Of a stretch of DNA of 64,000 bases, positions 45,039 through 55,053 are shown piece by piece. The notes under the pieces were generated by a model that saw only the letters and a program-made list of their open reading frames with translations, was not told where the DNA came from and did no database searches. Location: positions 21,594-85,593 of the forward strand of contig CAZCTW010000009.1 in NCBI GenBank assembly GCA_964501905.1, read 5' to 3'. Every line of letters begins with the position of its first letter. Positions within the stretch are counted from its first letter, which is position 1. The DNA comes from B69-G16 sp964501905 (GTDB lineage: Archaea; Thermoproteota; Thermoprotei; Thermofilales; B69-G16). Made by a program: the position numbers and the translations under genes.

Positions 45039-45800
45039 CTATGGTTTTCTGGCGAAAGTTATATACCCTGTATGACCTACCATGAAGGTTTCAGGTCTGG
45101 TTTTCCCCGGTCTAACTTTATAAGTTCTTAGCATTACTTCGAATGTGCTGCAGTCGATGAAACCTCTTGTTTCGAGTGTTTCAACTGTTTTTTCAACTTG
45201 ATTTATAGTAGGGGAGAAACTTACGAAAACTCCACCATGGCGCAATGCGTTATATGAATTCTCTACGGCTAGCCAAGGGTCCGGGATATCCAGAAATACG
45301 GCATCGATTTCTTTCTCTTCTATCTCTTGGGTCACATCACCTAACTTCAGCACGACCCATTTATCCAGACCAGACATCTTTAAATTCTTTTTTGCGTTTT
45401 CCAAGTTCTTTCTAGATACATCGTAGCTAAAAACTACCCCGGTTGGTTTGACAAAATGAGCGAGTAAAGCGGTTAAAGCCCCAGTCCCCGTACCAGCTTC
45501 AACTACTCGAGAACCAGGCCCTATCCCCGAGATAATTATCATTATAGCTGCATCTTTAGGGTATATTACTTGGGTGCCTCTCCTAAAGTTTCTTACAAAA
45601 TCTAGCGGCAAAGGTTTTAAAATTCTGAAGTTGATTCCTAGATGGGTCTTAATGGAATCTCCGTAGTTTTTGCCTTCTAAATCGCCTAGTCGGATTATCC
45701 CCTTGTGGGTGTGAAACTCCTTTTTGGAATCTACTTTTACCAAGTATCTTCTTCTCTTATCAAGGTATAGTAGCACGTAGTCTCCCTGTTTTATTTTCAT
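45039..45800 (-). CDS. trmI: tRNA (adenine-N1)-methyltransferase TrmI
   Basis: 253 aa. An N-terminal barrel, the sequence GTQVIYPKDAAIMI, motif I VVEAGTGTGALTALLA (about residue 98), VFSYDVSRKNLENAKKNL and DAVFLDIPDPWLAVENSY are signatures of the tRNA m1A57/58 enzyme, which works as a tetramer and aids tRNA heat stability. The 3' end abuts a C/D sRNA on the other strand. Confidence 0.93.
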   Translation of the reverse strand: MKIKQGDYVLLYLDKRRRYLVKVDSKKEFHTHKGIIRLGDLEGKNYGDSIKTHLGINFRILKPLPLDFVRNFRRGTQVIYPKDAAIMIIISGIGPGSRVVEAGTGTGALTALLAHFVKPTGVVFSYDVSRKNLENAKKNLKMSGLDKWVVLKLGDVTQEIEEKEIDAVFLDIPDPWLAVENSYNALRHGGVFVSFSPTINQVEKTVETLETRGFIDCSTFEVMLRTYKVRPGKTRPETFMVGHTGYITFARKP

Positions 45801-45883
45801 GAATCCCCCCTGATAGCATTATAGTAACCAGACGCAACACTTAAATAGTGTTACTTGCTGTCGAGATTAGGTTTAAAAAGGTT

Positions 45884-47461
45884 ATGGACATGCTGGAAGA
45901 GATATACATACCGGACACAGATGCAATATTGAGAGGGGTAGTTAGGAGATTAATCGAAAGAAACGAGATAAGGGGAAAGATACTGGTCCACATGCTAGCA
46001 GTCGATTTCTTCGAGAAAATGGCTAGGGAGGGCGGTAGCCAGGGGTTAGTGGGTCTGCAGGAGCTAACGATGTTGAGGGAAGCCGTTAATGCAAACCCTA
46101 AAGTTGACATAGAATATACCCGGGAACTGCCTGAAGGTCATAAATTCAGAGGGGATCTGGACATTAATGATATAATAAGAGACTTAGCTCTGGAGTTAAA
46201 CGCGGTTTTAATAACTTCAAGTCCGTTAAGAGCTCAGAGCGCTAAGGCCCTAGGTATTCAAGTTATATTTGTTGGTGGAAAAGATTCGAAGCGGTTAATT
46301 TTAGATGAATTCTTCGATAATAACACTATGTCTGTTCACCTCAAGGAAAACGTCTGCCCATACGCTAAAAAAGGCACGCCTGGTAAGTGGCGTTTCGTAC
46401 CGCTTCGCGATACTCCAATGACTCGAGTTGAAATAGAGGAGATAGTTAGAGAGATAATAGAGGCTGCCAAAACATCACAAAGAGCTTTTATAGAAGTTGA
46501 GAGATCAGGATCGACGATTATTCAGTTAGAGAACTATAGGATAGTCATTACTAGGCCACCGTTTTCCGACGGCATCGAGGTCACGGCTGTGAGACCTATT
46601 GCTAAGTTATCTCTGGAAGATTACAACCTACCGGCTAAGCTTATTCGTAGACTTGAGAAGCAGGCCGAGGGGATATTGATAGCAGGTGCTCCCGGAATGG
46701 GTAAGACCACGTTTGCCCAAGCCTTAGCCGAATATTACCACAGGAAGGGGAGAATAATAAAAACAATAGAGTCCCCCAGAGATATGCAGTTGCCGGACGA
46801 GATTACTCAGTACTCCAAGAGTCACGGTACGTCAGAAGAAGTTCATGATGTGCTCTTACTGTCTAGGCCTGATTACACATTCTTTGATGAAATGAGGGAT
46901 ACTAAAGACTTTGAGCTCTACGCCGACCTCAGATTAGCTGGCGTGGGTATGGTGGGAGTGGTGCATGCTACGAGCCCGATAGATGCTATTCAACGGTTTG
47001 TAGGCAGGGTAGAGTTAGGTATGATACCTTCCATAATAGATACTGTCATCTTCATAGAGAACGGAGAGGTAAGGAAGGTATACGAGCTAGAGACTGTAGT
47101 GAAAATACCGCATGGTTTAAGGGAGGCTGACTTAGCTAGACCCGTAGTGGTTGTCAAAAACTTCCTCACAGGCGAGCCTGAGTATGAACTTTACGTCTTC
47201 GGAGAAAGGACTTTCGTCGTCCCCGTGAAGCGGACTAAAACGGCTAGGGAGAGGAGAGTAGAGACAGCGATATACGCTGCACTCAGGAAATACATACCTG
47301 ATGAAGACATCGAGATAGAAATTTCCCAAAATGGTAACGTGACGATACACGTAGATCCCGAGTACTACAACGTGTTGTTAACTAGTAAAGTACGCAGAAA
47401 AATAGAAAGAATCGGTAAAAAACTTGGAGTGAGCATAACGTTTAAACCTAAGTTCAGATAA
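45884..47461 (+). CDS. PIN-ATPase-KH protein (PilT-like, COG1855 type)
   Basis: 525 aa from the ATG of MDMLEEIYIPDTDAIL; the longer frame from TTG would extend over a TATA-like TTAAATA. Domains in order: PIN-like nuclease domain (about 1-140), P-loop ATPase with Walker A GAPGMGKTTF (about residue 270) and VirB11-like TYDRS-type DYTFFDEMRDTKDFE, then a C-terminal KH-like domain (GNVTIHVDPEYY). Family known in archaea, function unproven; RNA handling is likely from PIN plus KH. Confidence 0.85.
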   Translation: MDMLEEIYIPDTDAILRGVVRRLIERNEIRGKILVHMLAVDFFEKMAREGGSQGLVGLQELTMLREAVNANPKVDIEYTRELPEGHKFRGDLDINDIIRDLALELNAVLITSSPLRAQSAKALGIQVIFVGGKDSKRLILDEFFDNNTMSVHLKENVCPYAKKGTPGKWRFVPLRDTPMTRVEIEEIVREIIEAAKTSQRAFIEVERSGSTIIQLENYRIVITRPPFSDGIEVTAVRPIAKLSLEDYNLPAKLIRRLEKQAEGILIAGAPGMGKTTFAQALAEYYHRKGRIIKTIESPRDMQLPDEITQYSKSHGTSEEVHDVLLLSRPDYTFFDEMRDTKDFELYADLRLAGVGMVGVVHATSPIDAIQRFVGRVELGMIPSIIDTVIFIENGEVRKVYELETVVKIPHGLREADLARPVVVVKNFLTGEPEYELYVFGERTFVVPVKRTKTARERRVETAIYAALRKYIPDEDIEIEISQNGNVTIHVDPEYYNVLLTSKVRRKIERIGKKLGVSITFKPKFR

Positions 47462-47553
47462 GTAGTTAGCATAACAATAGAGCAAAGAGATAATCTAAAG
47501 ATGAGTTTAATTATGAGAACTCCACTTCTAATAAATAGAATCGAGGTCTAAAC

Positions 47554-48678
47554 ATGGCGATCAGATCCTGTAGAAGATGCATCTACTATACACCGAGCAG
47601 GAGTTACTGTCTAAAGCTGATGAAAAAAATCGAAAATCCCGACGAGCCTCCATGCATGCAGATAAGTTCACCCCAGAATCAGAGCCGTAAGGGATCTATA
47701 GTAGCAAAGCCGGTTTTACCAAAGAGCGAGAAGATTCAAATTGAAGAAGAGAAAAGGTTGAACAATAATAGTTTCAGAGATGAAGATACTCAAATGGAAG
47801 CACTAGCATATAATCCGACTCTTGAGGAAACAGCTAGATCTCAGACAGTGATCTCATATCCGCCTCAACAATATCAATTAAATGAGAAAGTTCTAAGCTC
47901 TTTCTCTACACTTGTGTCTTATAAGTTGCCGTCTGAGTTTAGAGATTACTATACCTCTACCGGGATACCATACCTAGATGAAATCCTGGGTGGGGGTTTT
48001 CTAAGAGGGAAAACATATCTAGTAGCTGGCGAAACTGGTTGCGGAAAGACAATTTTTTCATTGCAATTTCTAATTTATGGAGCATTACATGGAGAACCTG
48101 GAGTTTACATAGCTATAGACGAGCCTACTGATCAACTTATAAAGGGTATTAAGCAGTTTGGTTGGGATGTAACACCGCTTATAAAAGCGAGAAAGCTCCT
48201 CTTCCTTGACATGAGGACTCACTTCAGCAAGATATACTTGAGAGATGAAAGGAAGAAAATAGAGCCCAAATACATCATTGAATCTATAATAAAAAACGCT
48301 AAAGAAGTGAGAGCTAGAAGGCTAGTCATAGACCCTATAGCGCCGCTAATATATGGCGGAACTAAGGATGACGTGTTGTATGCGAGGGAGTTTCTAAGAG
48401 AGATGGTTTTTGCTATCGAAAAAACGGGGAAACTGACTACAGTGATGACGAGTGAGATCCCCACAGGGAGTAAACAGCTAAGTCGCTTTGGTGTGGAGGA
48501 GTTTCTAGCTTCGGGAATAATTGTTCTAGGCTTAGAAGAAATAGGGGGGAGAATTGAACGAGTTATGTACATTAGGAAAGCTAGGTGGTCCCCCGTAAGA
48601 CCTGGTAAGTTTATTTTTGATATAATCCCCGGCACGGGTATTGTTATTAAGGGTCCATTGGAGAAGTTTAAAAGCTAG
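47554..48678 (+). CDS. KaiC-like RecA-fold ATPase
   Basis: 374 aa. The N-terminus has a cysteine-rich part (SCRRCIYYTPSRSYCLKLM), then a low-complexity linker, then a single KaiC domain from about 130: GIPYLDEILGGGFLRG, Walker A GETGCGKT (about 160), YIAIDEPTDQLI and Walker B-type RLVIDPIAPLIY. Archaeal single-domain KaiC proteins are signalling ATPases with unclear roles. It lies 92 bases behind the PIN-ATPase and before srp54. Confidence 0.8.
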   Translation: MAIRSCRRCIYYTPSRSYCLKLMKKIENPDEPPCMQISSPQNQSRKGSIVAKPVLPKSEKIQIEEEKRLNNNSFRDEDTQMEALAYNPTLEETARSQTVISYPPQQYQLNEKVLSSFSTLVSYKLPSEFRDYYTSTGIPYLDEILGGGFLRGKTYLVAGETGCGKTIFSLQFLIYGALHGEPGVYIAIDEPTDQLIKGIKQFGWDVTPLIKARKLLFLDMRTHFSKIYLRDERKKIEPKYIIESIIKNAKEVRARRLVIDPIAPLIYGGTKDDVLYAREFLREMVFAIEKTGKLTTVMTSEIPTGSKQLSRFGVEEFLASGIIVLGLEEIGGRIERVMYIRKARWSPVRPGKFIFDIIPGTGIVIKGPLEKFKS

Positions 48679-48696
48679 ATAATTATTAAGTGAATT

Positions 48697-50010
48697 ATGG
48701 AAAGCCTTAAGGAAAGACTACGACTAGTAGTTAGCAAGATAAGGCGCGCGCCGCTGATAGACGAGAAAACTCTCAACGAAATTCTCAGAGATATTCAGAG
48801 AGCGTTACTATATGCTGACGTCAGCGTCGACATCGTTCTCCAAATCACTGAAAATATAAAAGAAAGAATTAAGAAAGAGAAGCTGCCTCCAGGTTTCTCT
48901 AAAAGGGAATTATTATTAAAAATAGTTTACGAAGAATTAATCAAAATGCTAGGCGGAGAAACGAAGTATAAGCCCTTAACTAAGAGAGGGCGACCATATA
49001 CGATTTTGCTTGTGGGGATAGAAGGCTCAGGGAAAACCACGACTGCTGCAAAGCTTGCATACTTCTACAAAAAACGGGGGTTTAAGGTGGGTCTAGTATG
49101 CGCAGACAACTATAGACCGGGGGCTCTACATCAGTTAAAGCAGTTAGGCGCGCAAGCGGGCGTTGAGGTCTATGGCGAGGAAGACGGTAATAGCTTAGAC
49201 ATAGCTCTTCATGGAGTTAACTTCTTCAAGAAACAAAATTATGACTTAATAATTGTAGATACAGCGGGCAGACACAAAGACGAAAAGAACCTAATGAATG
49301 AAATGACCGAATTGGCCTCAGCTATTCAACCGGACGAAATCATCCTAGTGCTCGATGCTACAATAGGACGGCAAGCGGAGAAACAAGCTGAGGCTTTTAA
49401 CAAAGCCGCGAAAGTAGGGTCTATAATAGTCACTAAACTCGATGGCGCTGCCAGAGGAGGAGGCGCCCTAGCAGCCGTCGTGAAGACTGGTGCTAGGATA
49501 TCTTTTATAGGCGTTGGAGAAAAGATTGACGAGCTAGAAGTTTTCGATCCTCCAAGTTTCGTTAATAGATTGCTAGGTTTTGGAGATATAAAGGCTATCG
49601 TAGAGAGGTTTAAAGCATATGAAGAGTTAGATAAGAAGAGGCTACGTGCTGTAGCGAAAGGAGACTTCACGCTCTTAGATCTTTTGGATCAATTAATGAC
49701 ATTGAGGAGAATGGGTCCTTTGAGAAAGATAGTAGAATTGTTGCCGGGAGGTTATTCTTTACCGGCGAATTTTGAGGAAATGGGTGAAGAAAATATTAGA
49801 AAGTGGATAGCTATAATGCAATCCATGACTAGAAGGGAACTTCTCCACCCCGAGATTATTGATAGGGAGAGAATGTTAAGAATAGCTAAGGGCTCGGGGA
49901 CGAGTATTCGAGATGTTAAAGCACTACTTAAATCCTATAGGATGGCGAAGAGCTATATTAAGAAGCTTTCTAAGCAACGCTTTAAAAAAATACCGTACTA
50001 CGGCATGTAA
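48697..50010 (+). CDS. srp54: Signal recognition particle 54-kDa protein
   Basis: 437 aa. N domain (1-90), GTPase G1 GIEGSGKTTTAAKLA (about 107-121), VDTAGRHKDEKNLM, TKLDGAARGGGALAA, and the M domain with MTRRELLHPEIIDRERMLRIAKGSG and the basic end. It binds SRP RNA and signal sequences for cotranslational membrane targeting. The gene lies 18 bases behind the KaiC-like gene. Confidence 0.96.
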   Translation: MESLKERLRLVVSKIRRAPLIDEKTLNEILRDIQRALLYADVSVDIVLQITENIKERIKKEKLPPGFSKRELLLKIVYEELIKMLGGETKYKPLTKRGRPYTILLVGIEGSGKTTTAAKLAYFYKKRGFKVGLVCADNYRPGALHQLKQLGAQAGVEVYGEEDGNSLDIALHGVNFFKKQNYDLIIVDTAGRHKDEKNLMNEMTELASAIQPDEIILVLDATIGRQAEKQAEAFNKAAKVGSIIVTKLDGAARGGGALAAVVKTGARISFIGVGEKIDELEVFDPPSFVNRLLGFGDIKAIVERFKAYEELDKKRLRAVAKGDFTLLDLLDQLMTLRRMGPLRKIVELLPGGYSLPANFEEMGEENIRKWIAIMQSMTRRELLHPEIIDRERMLRIAKGSGTSIRDVKALLKSYRMAKSYIKKLSKQRFKKIPYYGM

Positions 50011-50021
50011 CGCGATAAGAT

Positions 50022-50576
50022 ATGAGATATATAACGTTAATACTTGACGACGCGGAAACGCTTGTGCAGAGAAAGGGTTTTGTTGCTCGATGTATAGCGG
50101 CCGCTATTCTTCTATCTCATGATATTAGGAAAGATGTCGTGTTTAGGATTTACATAAGGAAAGGAAGTTTTCTTGTATCTTTTAAAACTGCGAGACTCCG
50201 GAATATAAGGTCGGACGAGCAGTCAGTGGGAGGCATACTAGAGAAAGTTTATAAAAAGCTTTCATGGGGTAAGAGCCTAAAGCGAGTTCATTCCGGGGTA
50301 GTTTTGTCGAAGAAGACTCTATCTGAGGTGTTTAAAAGGATGCCTGGTACCTTAGCGTTATATGAAAGTATAGGCGGGAAGGATTTAAGACGAATGGATT
50401 TTTTAAAAGTTCAACATGTAATGTACGTAATTAGTGAAAAAATAGTTTACACGGAAAATGAAATAGAATACTTTAAATCACACGACTTTATACCCATTAC
50501 CGTCTCGCGTTCACAGATATGTGTTGACGCTAGGATAGTGCTCTTTAACAACGAAATGGACAGGAGGGGGCTATAA
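50022..50576 (+). CDS. SPOUT-type TrmY-related protein beside Pus10
   Basis: 184 aa. The region FVARCIAAAILLSHDIRKDVVFRIYI parallels the TrmY motif SGRLDVVARSILAALRLARG, and a knot-like end (HDFIPITVSRSQICVDARIVLFNNEMD) resembles the SPOUT knot. It lacks TrmY's LVFILGDHIG stretch in recognisable form. Its stop lies 4 bases before pus10, so the two are coupled. A tRNA methyltransferase or degenerate partner is inferred from position. Confidence 0.6.
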   Translation: MRYITLILDDAETLVQRKGFVARCIAAAILLSHDIRKDVVFRIYIRKGSFLVSFKTARLRNIRSDEQSVGGILEKVYKKLSWGKSLKRVHSGVVLSKKTLSEVFKRMPGTLALYESIGGKDLRRMDFLKVQHVMYVISEKIVYTENEIEYFKSHDFIPITVSRSQICVDARIVLFNNEMDRRGL

Positions 50577-50580
50577 GGCT

Positions 50581-51939
50581 ATGCTCGAGGAAGATATAAT
50601 AAACAAGGCCATAGATATCTTAAAGAAATACAGTCTTTGTGACTCATGTCTGGGAAGACAATTTGCTCTCTTAGGAAGTGGTTTAACTAATCGAGAGCGG
50701 GGCAGAGCGATAAAAACGATAATACTAATGAAGGCTTTTTCTCCAAGTGGTCCAAGGGATGAGGAGTTATTGAGGATTTTGTGTGAGAGTAATTTTAAGC
50801 CGGCCTTAAAACTCCTTTCTTCATATAAAATCCTAACAGATTGCAAAATTAAACCGTGTTTCTTATGTGAAGGATTTTTAGAAAATGAGATTTTAGAAAA
50901 ATGGATTAGAAAAATTCTAGAAAAAGTAGAAAATATAGAGTTTGAAACTTTTCAAATAGGATGTCGTTTAGATCCGGCTTTACTTGTGCGTGAAGAAGAT
51001 CTACGCACGCGTTTTAAGTTGAGGTACGGAGAATCTTTGAAAACGGAAATAAACAGAGAATTAGGTAAAAAAATCCAAGGGAGAACTGGTAAGCAGTATA
51101 GCGCTAAATCTCCAGACCTTCTAATAATAGTAGATTTAATAGCGAATGATGTAACTCTCGAAGTAAAGCCTCTCTATGTATACGGCAGGTATAGAAAGCT
51201 TGTAAGAGGGATTCCTCAAAACATCTGGCTATGTCCTCGTTGCCGCGGAAGAGGTTGCGAAGAGTGCAAGGGGACGGGCAGGCTATATCCGGAATCTATA
51301 GAGGAGTACATATCTATACCTATAGTGAAGGCTGCCGAAGGAGATGGATATAAATTTCATGGAGCTGGAAGAGAAGATGTCGATGTACGGACTTTGGGCA
51401 GCGGAAGACCTTTTGTTGTAGAAGTAAAAAATCCGCGTAAGAGAAAAATAGACTTAGACGAAGTTTTAAAACAGATAAATAAAGAGGCCCAGGGAAAAGT
51501 TGAGGTCTTGTTTCTAAAATTTTCTGATAAGAGAACTGTTAGACGTATCAAGAGACTTGCTGAAATTTCGGCAAAAACATATAGGGCTGTAGTCACGTTT
51601 AACGAGGAGGTAAATTCGGAAAAGCTGAAAGAGCTGGAGATTTTCTTTAGAAATAGAGTAATTAGCCAACGCACGCCGAGGAGAGTTCTTCATAGACGTC
51701 CTGATAAAATCAGAAGGAAGACGGTTTTTGATGTAAAGGCTAAAAAGTTAAGTGATAGAACAGTGGAGTTTCTAGTAAAGTGCCAGGGAGGGCTCTATGT
51801 AAAAGAGTTGATAACAGGCGATGATGGAAGAACTGAGCCTAACTTTTCTGAATTTCTCGGTCTAAAGGCAAAATCCATTATCTTAGACGTAGTTGGAGTG
51901 GAGGACTCGGGGGACTTTAAGAGCTTATCTGAGGTTTAA
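50581..51939 (+). CDS. pus10: tRNA pseudouridine synthase Pus10
   Basis: 452 aa. N-terminal THUMP-like part with cysteines (YSLCDSCLGRQFALLGSGLT and CKIKPCFLCEGF), then a catalytic domain with GREDVDVRTLGSGRPFVVEV (catalytic Asp in the DVDVR stretch, about residue 265) and a second zinc cluster CPRCRGRGCEECKGTGR. It makes pseudouridine at tRNA positions 54 and 55 in archaea; TrmY at 31.6 kb can methylate position 54. Confidence 0.95.
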   Translation: MLEEDIINKAIDILKKYSLCDSCLGRQFALLGSGLTNRERGRAIKTIILMKAFSPSGPRDEELLRILCESNFKPALKLLSSYKILTDCKIKPCFLCEGFLENEILEKWIRKILEKVENIEFETFQIGCRLDPALLVREEDLRTRFKLRYGESLKTEINRELGKKIQGRTGKQYSAKSPDLLIIVDLIANDVTLEVKPLYVYGRYRKLVRGIPQNIWLCPRCRGRGCEECKGTGRLYPESIEEYISIPIVKAAEGDGYKFHGAGREDVDVRTLGSGRPFVVEVKNPRKRKIDLDEVLKQINKEAQGKVEVLFLKFSDKRTVRRIKRLAEISAKTYRAVVTFNEEVNSEKLKELEIFFRNRVISQRTPRRVLHRRPDKIRRKTVFDVKAKKLSDRTVEFLVKCQGGLYVKELITGDDGRTEPNFSEFLGLKAKSIILDVVGVEDSGDFKSLSEV

Positions 51940-52213
51940 TGTGTTCAGGTGTCGTGATTACGATTTTTTCCTTTTTACCGATCTTCACTTTGATTAAATA
52001 AGCTCTTCCTCTCGTACCGATGATTACGCCAGTCTTCCCCTGAAACCTCCTATGGGGGGCGGTCTCTATATTACTAGGTGAAATGTCAATATTCACTTTA
52101 TCGCCTATCTTGTACTTGTATAGGAGTCTGCTTAATCCTTGCTTTCCTCTTTCTCTGGGATGTTTCCTTAAGAGTTTCCGTCCTCTGCTTCTATACCCTC
52201 TTGAATGTCTCAT
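51917..52213 (-). CDS. rpl21e: 50S ribosomal protein L21e
   Basis: 98 aa from the ATG of MRHSRGYRSRGRKLLRKHPRERG, preceded by GGTGGT; longer upstream starts are excluded. GDKVNIDISPSN and HRRFQGKTGVIIGTRGRAYLI are L21e signatures. It is convergent with pus10, overlapping it by 23 bases. Confidence 0.95.
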   Translation of the reverse strand: MRHSRGYRSRGRKLLRKHPRERGKQGLSRLLYKYKIGDKVNIDISPSNIETAPHRRFQGKTGVIIGTRGRAYLIKVKIGKKEKIVITTPEHIKPQISS

Positions 52214-52321
52214 ATGACCACCAGCTACTACTTTAAACAATAGAGGCTATTTAAACTTAGCTTTACTTTCTTTAGCAAAAGCTTTATTGGGCATATCGCC
52301 GTTTCCTTCGTAGGGGTATGT

Positions 52322-52540
52322 ATGGGCAGAATTAAAAAAGGAGTATTGTGTAGTGTCAAGGGTTGTGATAAAAAAGCTGTAAAAGCAGTTTCATATGATG
52401 CGTTCTCTTCAGCTAATACTTCTCTTCCTTTAAAAGAGAAAAGTAGGAGAATTTATTTATGTAAAAAACATTATAAAATTTTCAAAAAGAATTCTAAAAA
52501 ACAACGAATATATGAGAAGTGGAGGATATGGCAGAGATAA
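52322..52540 (+). CDS. Small basic cysteine-containing archaeal protein
   Basis: 72 aa. C-x4-C at positions 10 and 15 (CSVKGCDKK) and a C-x2-H near residue 47 (LCKKHYKIF) suggest a small zinc-binding fold; very Lys-rich. The end overlaps the start of the DNA polymerase gene by 22 bases, which makes coupled translation likely. No family recognised; probable nucleic-acid contact. Confidence 0.6.
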   Translation: MGRIKKGVLCSVKGCDKKAVKAVSYDAFSSANTSLPLKEKSRRIYLCKKHYKIFKKNSKKQRIYEKWRIWQR

Positions 52541-55053
52541 GCAGAGGTAATTTTTTTGATGGAAAAACTTACATTTTATTAACGGTTAGATACTGTGGAA
52601 ATCGCCACAAAGCGGCATTAATATTCTACAATCCAGCTACGGGTGAAATAAAGAAGATCTATGATCCATACAACCATAAACCCTATTTTCTGACGGATTT
52701 ATCTCCTGAAGAAATCGTGGAGAAGTACCCAGACATTATAACGCATAAAGGTTTTGATCATCTAGAAGTCGTTGAAAAATATCATGCTTTACTAGATAAA
52801 AAAATCTCCATGACTAAGATTGTAGCACGTGACCCTCTCTCTGTGGGAGGATCTAGAAAATCCATGCGCGATATACTACGCGAACACGCATGGGAAGCAC
52901 GTATCAAATATCACAATTGCTACATATACGATATAGGTTTAATACCGGGCATGCCATACACAGTGGAGAATGGGCAGATATGCTTAAAAGAAGTAGAAGT
53001 TCCCGAAGAACTCGTTAATAAGATTGTGCTTGCAGGACCGCGGCGTGAAGCATTTACTGACGAAATAAGAAAATGGCTGCAACTCCTACAAGCACCTATA
53101 CCGAGCTTCAAACGTCTCGCATTGGATATAGAGGTTTTTTCTCCAATGCCCGATAGGATACCGAGTCCCTCCGAGGCCAAATATGAGGTGATAGCTGTCT
53201 CACTTGCTTCTAGTGATGGATTAAAGAAAGTTCTTCTACTTGAGCGAGAGAGCATAAAGGACGAGAAAATACATAAGCTAAATGGAGGCATAGAGATAGA
53301 ATACTTTAAAAATGAGCGTGAACTCATAAAGAGAACTTTCTACTACCTGAAGAAATACCCGATTATACTGACTTTTAATGGAGATAACTTCGATCTCCCC
53401 TATTTAAAACATCGCGCACTAAAGCTTGGTATTAAAGAAGATGAAGTACCCATAGTTCTAGGTAGAGATGAAGCCTATGTGATAGATAGAGTACACTTAG
53501 ACTTATATAGGTTCTTTAACAATAAGGCGATGCAAGTATACGCATTCGATAATAGGTATAGGGAAGCGCGGACACTAGATACCATATCTAAAGCTCTATT
53601 GGGCGAGGGAAAGGTAGAACACATTAAATCCATATCCGAGATGTCATATAAAGAGCTAGCAGAATACTCATTTAAAGACGCTGAGCTTACCTTAAAACTT
53701 ACGACTTTCAATGATAGCCTTGTCATGAAGCTTATAATCCTGTTAATGAGAGTATCTAAGACTACGATTGACGACATAACGCGCACCGGAATTTCTGCAT
53801 GGATAAAAAACATGCTCTATTATGAGCATAGAAAAAAGCAGTATCTAATTCCCCGCCCCGAAGAATTAACGAAATATAAAGGAAGTACAGCCACTAAGGC
53901 TATAATTAAGGGTAAAAAGTATCTAGGAGCGATAGTTATCGACCCTGTACCTGGAGTATTTTTTAATGTAGTAGTTCTAGATTTCGCTTCACTATATCCT
54001 TCCGTCATTAAACAATGGAATCTTTCCTATGAAACTGTACGATGCCCTCACCCGGAGTGCCGCAGTAATCTAATACCTGGAACACCTCACTGGGTATGTA
54101 AAAAGAAAGTAGGACTTTCCTCCTTCGTGGTTGGCTTGTTAAGAGATTTTAGAGTACATGTATACAAGGTTCTAGCGAAAAAGGAGCCAAATCCGCAGCT
54201 AAGGCGCCAGTATGATGTTGTACAACGAGCACTAAAAGTTTTCATTAATGCCTCTTACGGAGTATTTGGCGCCGACACTTTTCCGCTATACTGTCCGCCT
54301 GTAGCTGAGAGCACGACAGCTCTAGGCAGGCACGCTATTATTTCCTCTTTGAAAAAAGCTACTGAGTTAAATCTCGTAATTTTATACGGAGATACTGATA
54401 GCTTATTCCTTTGGAACCCGTCTCCCGAACAAGTAAGCGAATTAATTAAATGGTCGGAAAAAACGCTTGGCATAGATCTCGACGTCGATAAACAATACAA
54501 ATGGGTGGCCTTTAGCGGAAGGAAGAAAAACTACTTAGGAGTCTACCCTGATGGCAGAGTAGACATCAAAGGGCTTGTGGGTAAGAAACGTAACACTCCA
54601 GAATTTGTTAAAAAATTGTTCACTGAGATGATCTCGATACTTTCTAGAGTGGATAGAGTAGAACAATTAGATCAGGCGAGGGACGACATACGGAAAATAA
54701 CACATGACAGCTACCTGAAACTCAAGAATAGATTGTTTATGCTGGATGAATTAGCCTTTAGAGTCACGCTGACTAAGCCCCTAGACTCTTACGTAAAAAC
54801 TACGCCTCAGCATGTTAAAGCCGCGCGGCAACTCGCGAAGTTTGGCAAGCAAATTGAGGTAGGCGATGTTATAAGCTTCGTGAAGACAAGAGATTCCGAA
54901 GGAGTAAAGGCGATCCAACTAGCTCGAATAGATGAGATAGACGAGGAAAAATACTTGGAATATATAAGGACTACCGCGGAGCAAATATTAGAAGCCCTAG
55001 GAATACCCTTTGATGAAATAATGGGTTATGTTCAAATGAAAATATTTTCATAA
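52519..55053 (+). CDS. polB: Family B DNA polymerase
   Basis: 844 aa (or 841 from the next in-frame ATG). Exonuclease motifs: ALDIEVFSP, FNGDNFDLPYL and YSFKDAELTLKL. Polymerase motifs: A DFASLYPSVIKQWNLSYET, B KVFINASYGVFGA and C YGDTDSLFL. A cysteine group in the palm region (CPHPECRSNL...VCKKK) may bind zinc. Length and motifs fit a replicative or repair PolB. Which crenarchaeal PolB type it is cannot be decided here. Confidence 0.95.
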   Translation: MEDMAEISRGNFFDGKTYILLTVRYCGNRHKAALIFYNPATGEIKKIYDPYNHKPYFLTDLSPEEIVEKYPDIITHKGFDHLEVVEKYHALLDKKISMTKIVARDPLSVGGSRKSMRDILREHAWEARIKYHNCYIYDIGLIPGMPYTVENGQICLKEVEVPEELVNKIVLAGPRREAFTDEIRKWLQLLQAPIPSFKRLALDIEVFSPMPDRIPSPSEAKYEVIAVSLASSDGLKKVLLLERESIKDEKIHKLNGGIEIEYFKNERELIKRTFYYLKKYPIILTFNGDNFDLPYLKHRALKLGIKEDEVPIVLGRDEAYVIDRVHLDLYRFFNNKAMQVYAFDNRYREARTLDTISKALLGEGKVEHIKSISEMSYKELAEYSFKDAELTLKLTTFNDSLVMKLIILLMRVSKTTIDDITRTGISAWIKNMLYYEHRKKQYLIPRPEELTKYKGSTATKAIIKGKKYLGAIVIDPVPGVFFNVVVLDFASLYPSVIKQWNLSYETVRCPHPECRSNLIPGTPHWVCKKKVGLSSFVVGLLRDFRVHVYKVLAKKEPNPQLRRQYDVVQRALKVFINASYGVFGADTFPLYCPPVAESTTALGRHAIISSLKKATELNLVILYGDTDSLFLWNPSPEQVSELIKWSEKTLGIDLDVDKQYKWVAFSGRKKNYLGVYPDGRVDIKGLVGKKRNTPEFVKKLFTEMISILSRVDRVEQLDQARDDIRKITHDSYLKLKNRLFMLDELAFRVTLTKPLDSYVKTTPQHVKAARQLAKFGKQIEVGDVISFVKTRDSEGVKAIQLARIDEIDEEKYLEYIRTTAEQILEALGIPFDEIMGYVQMKIFS

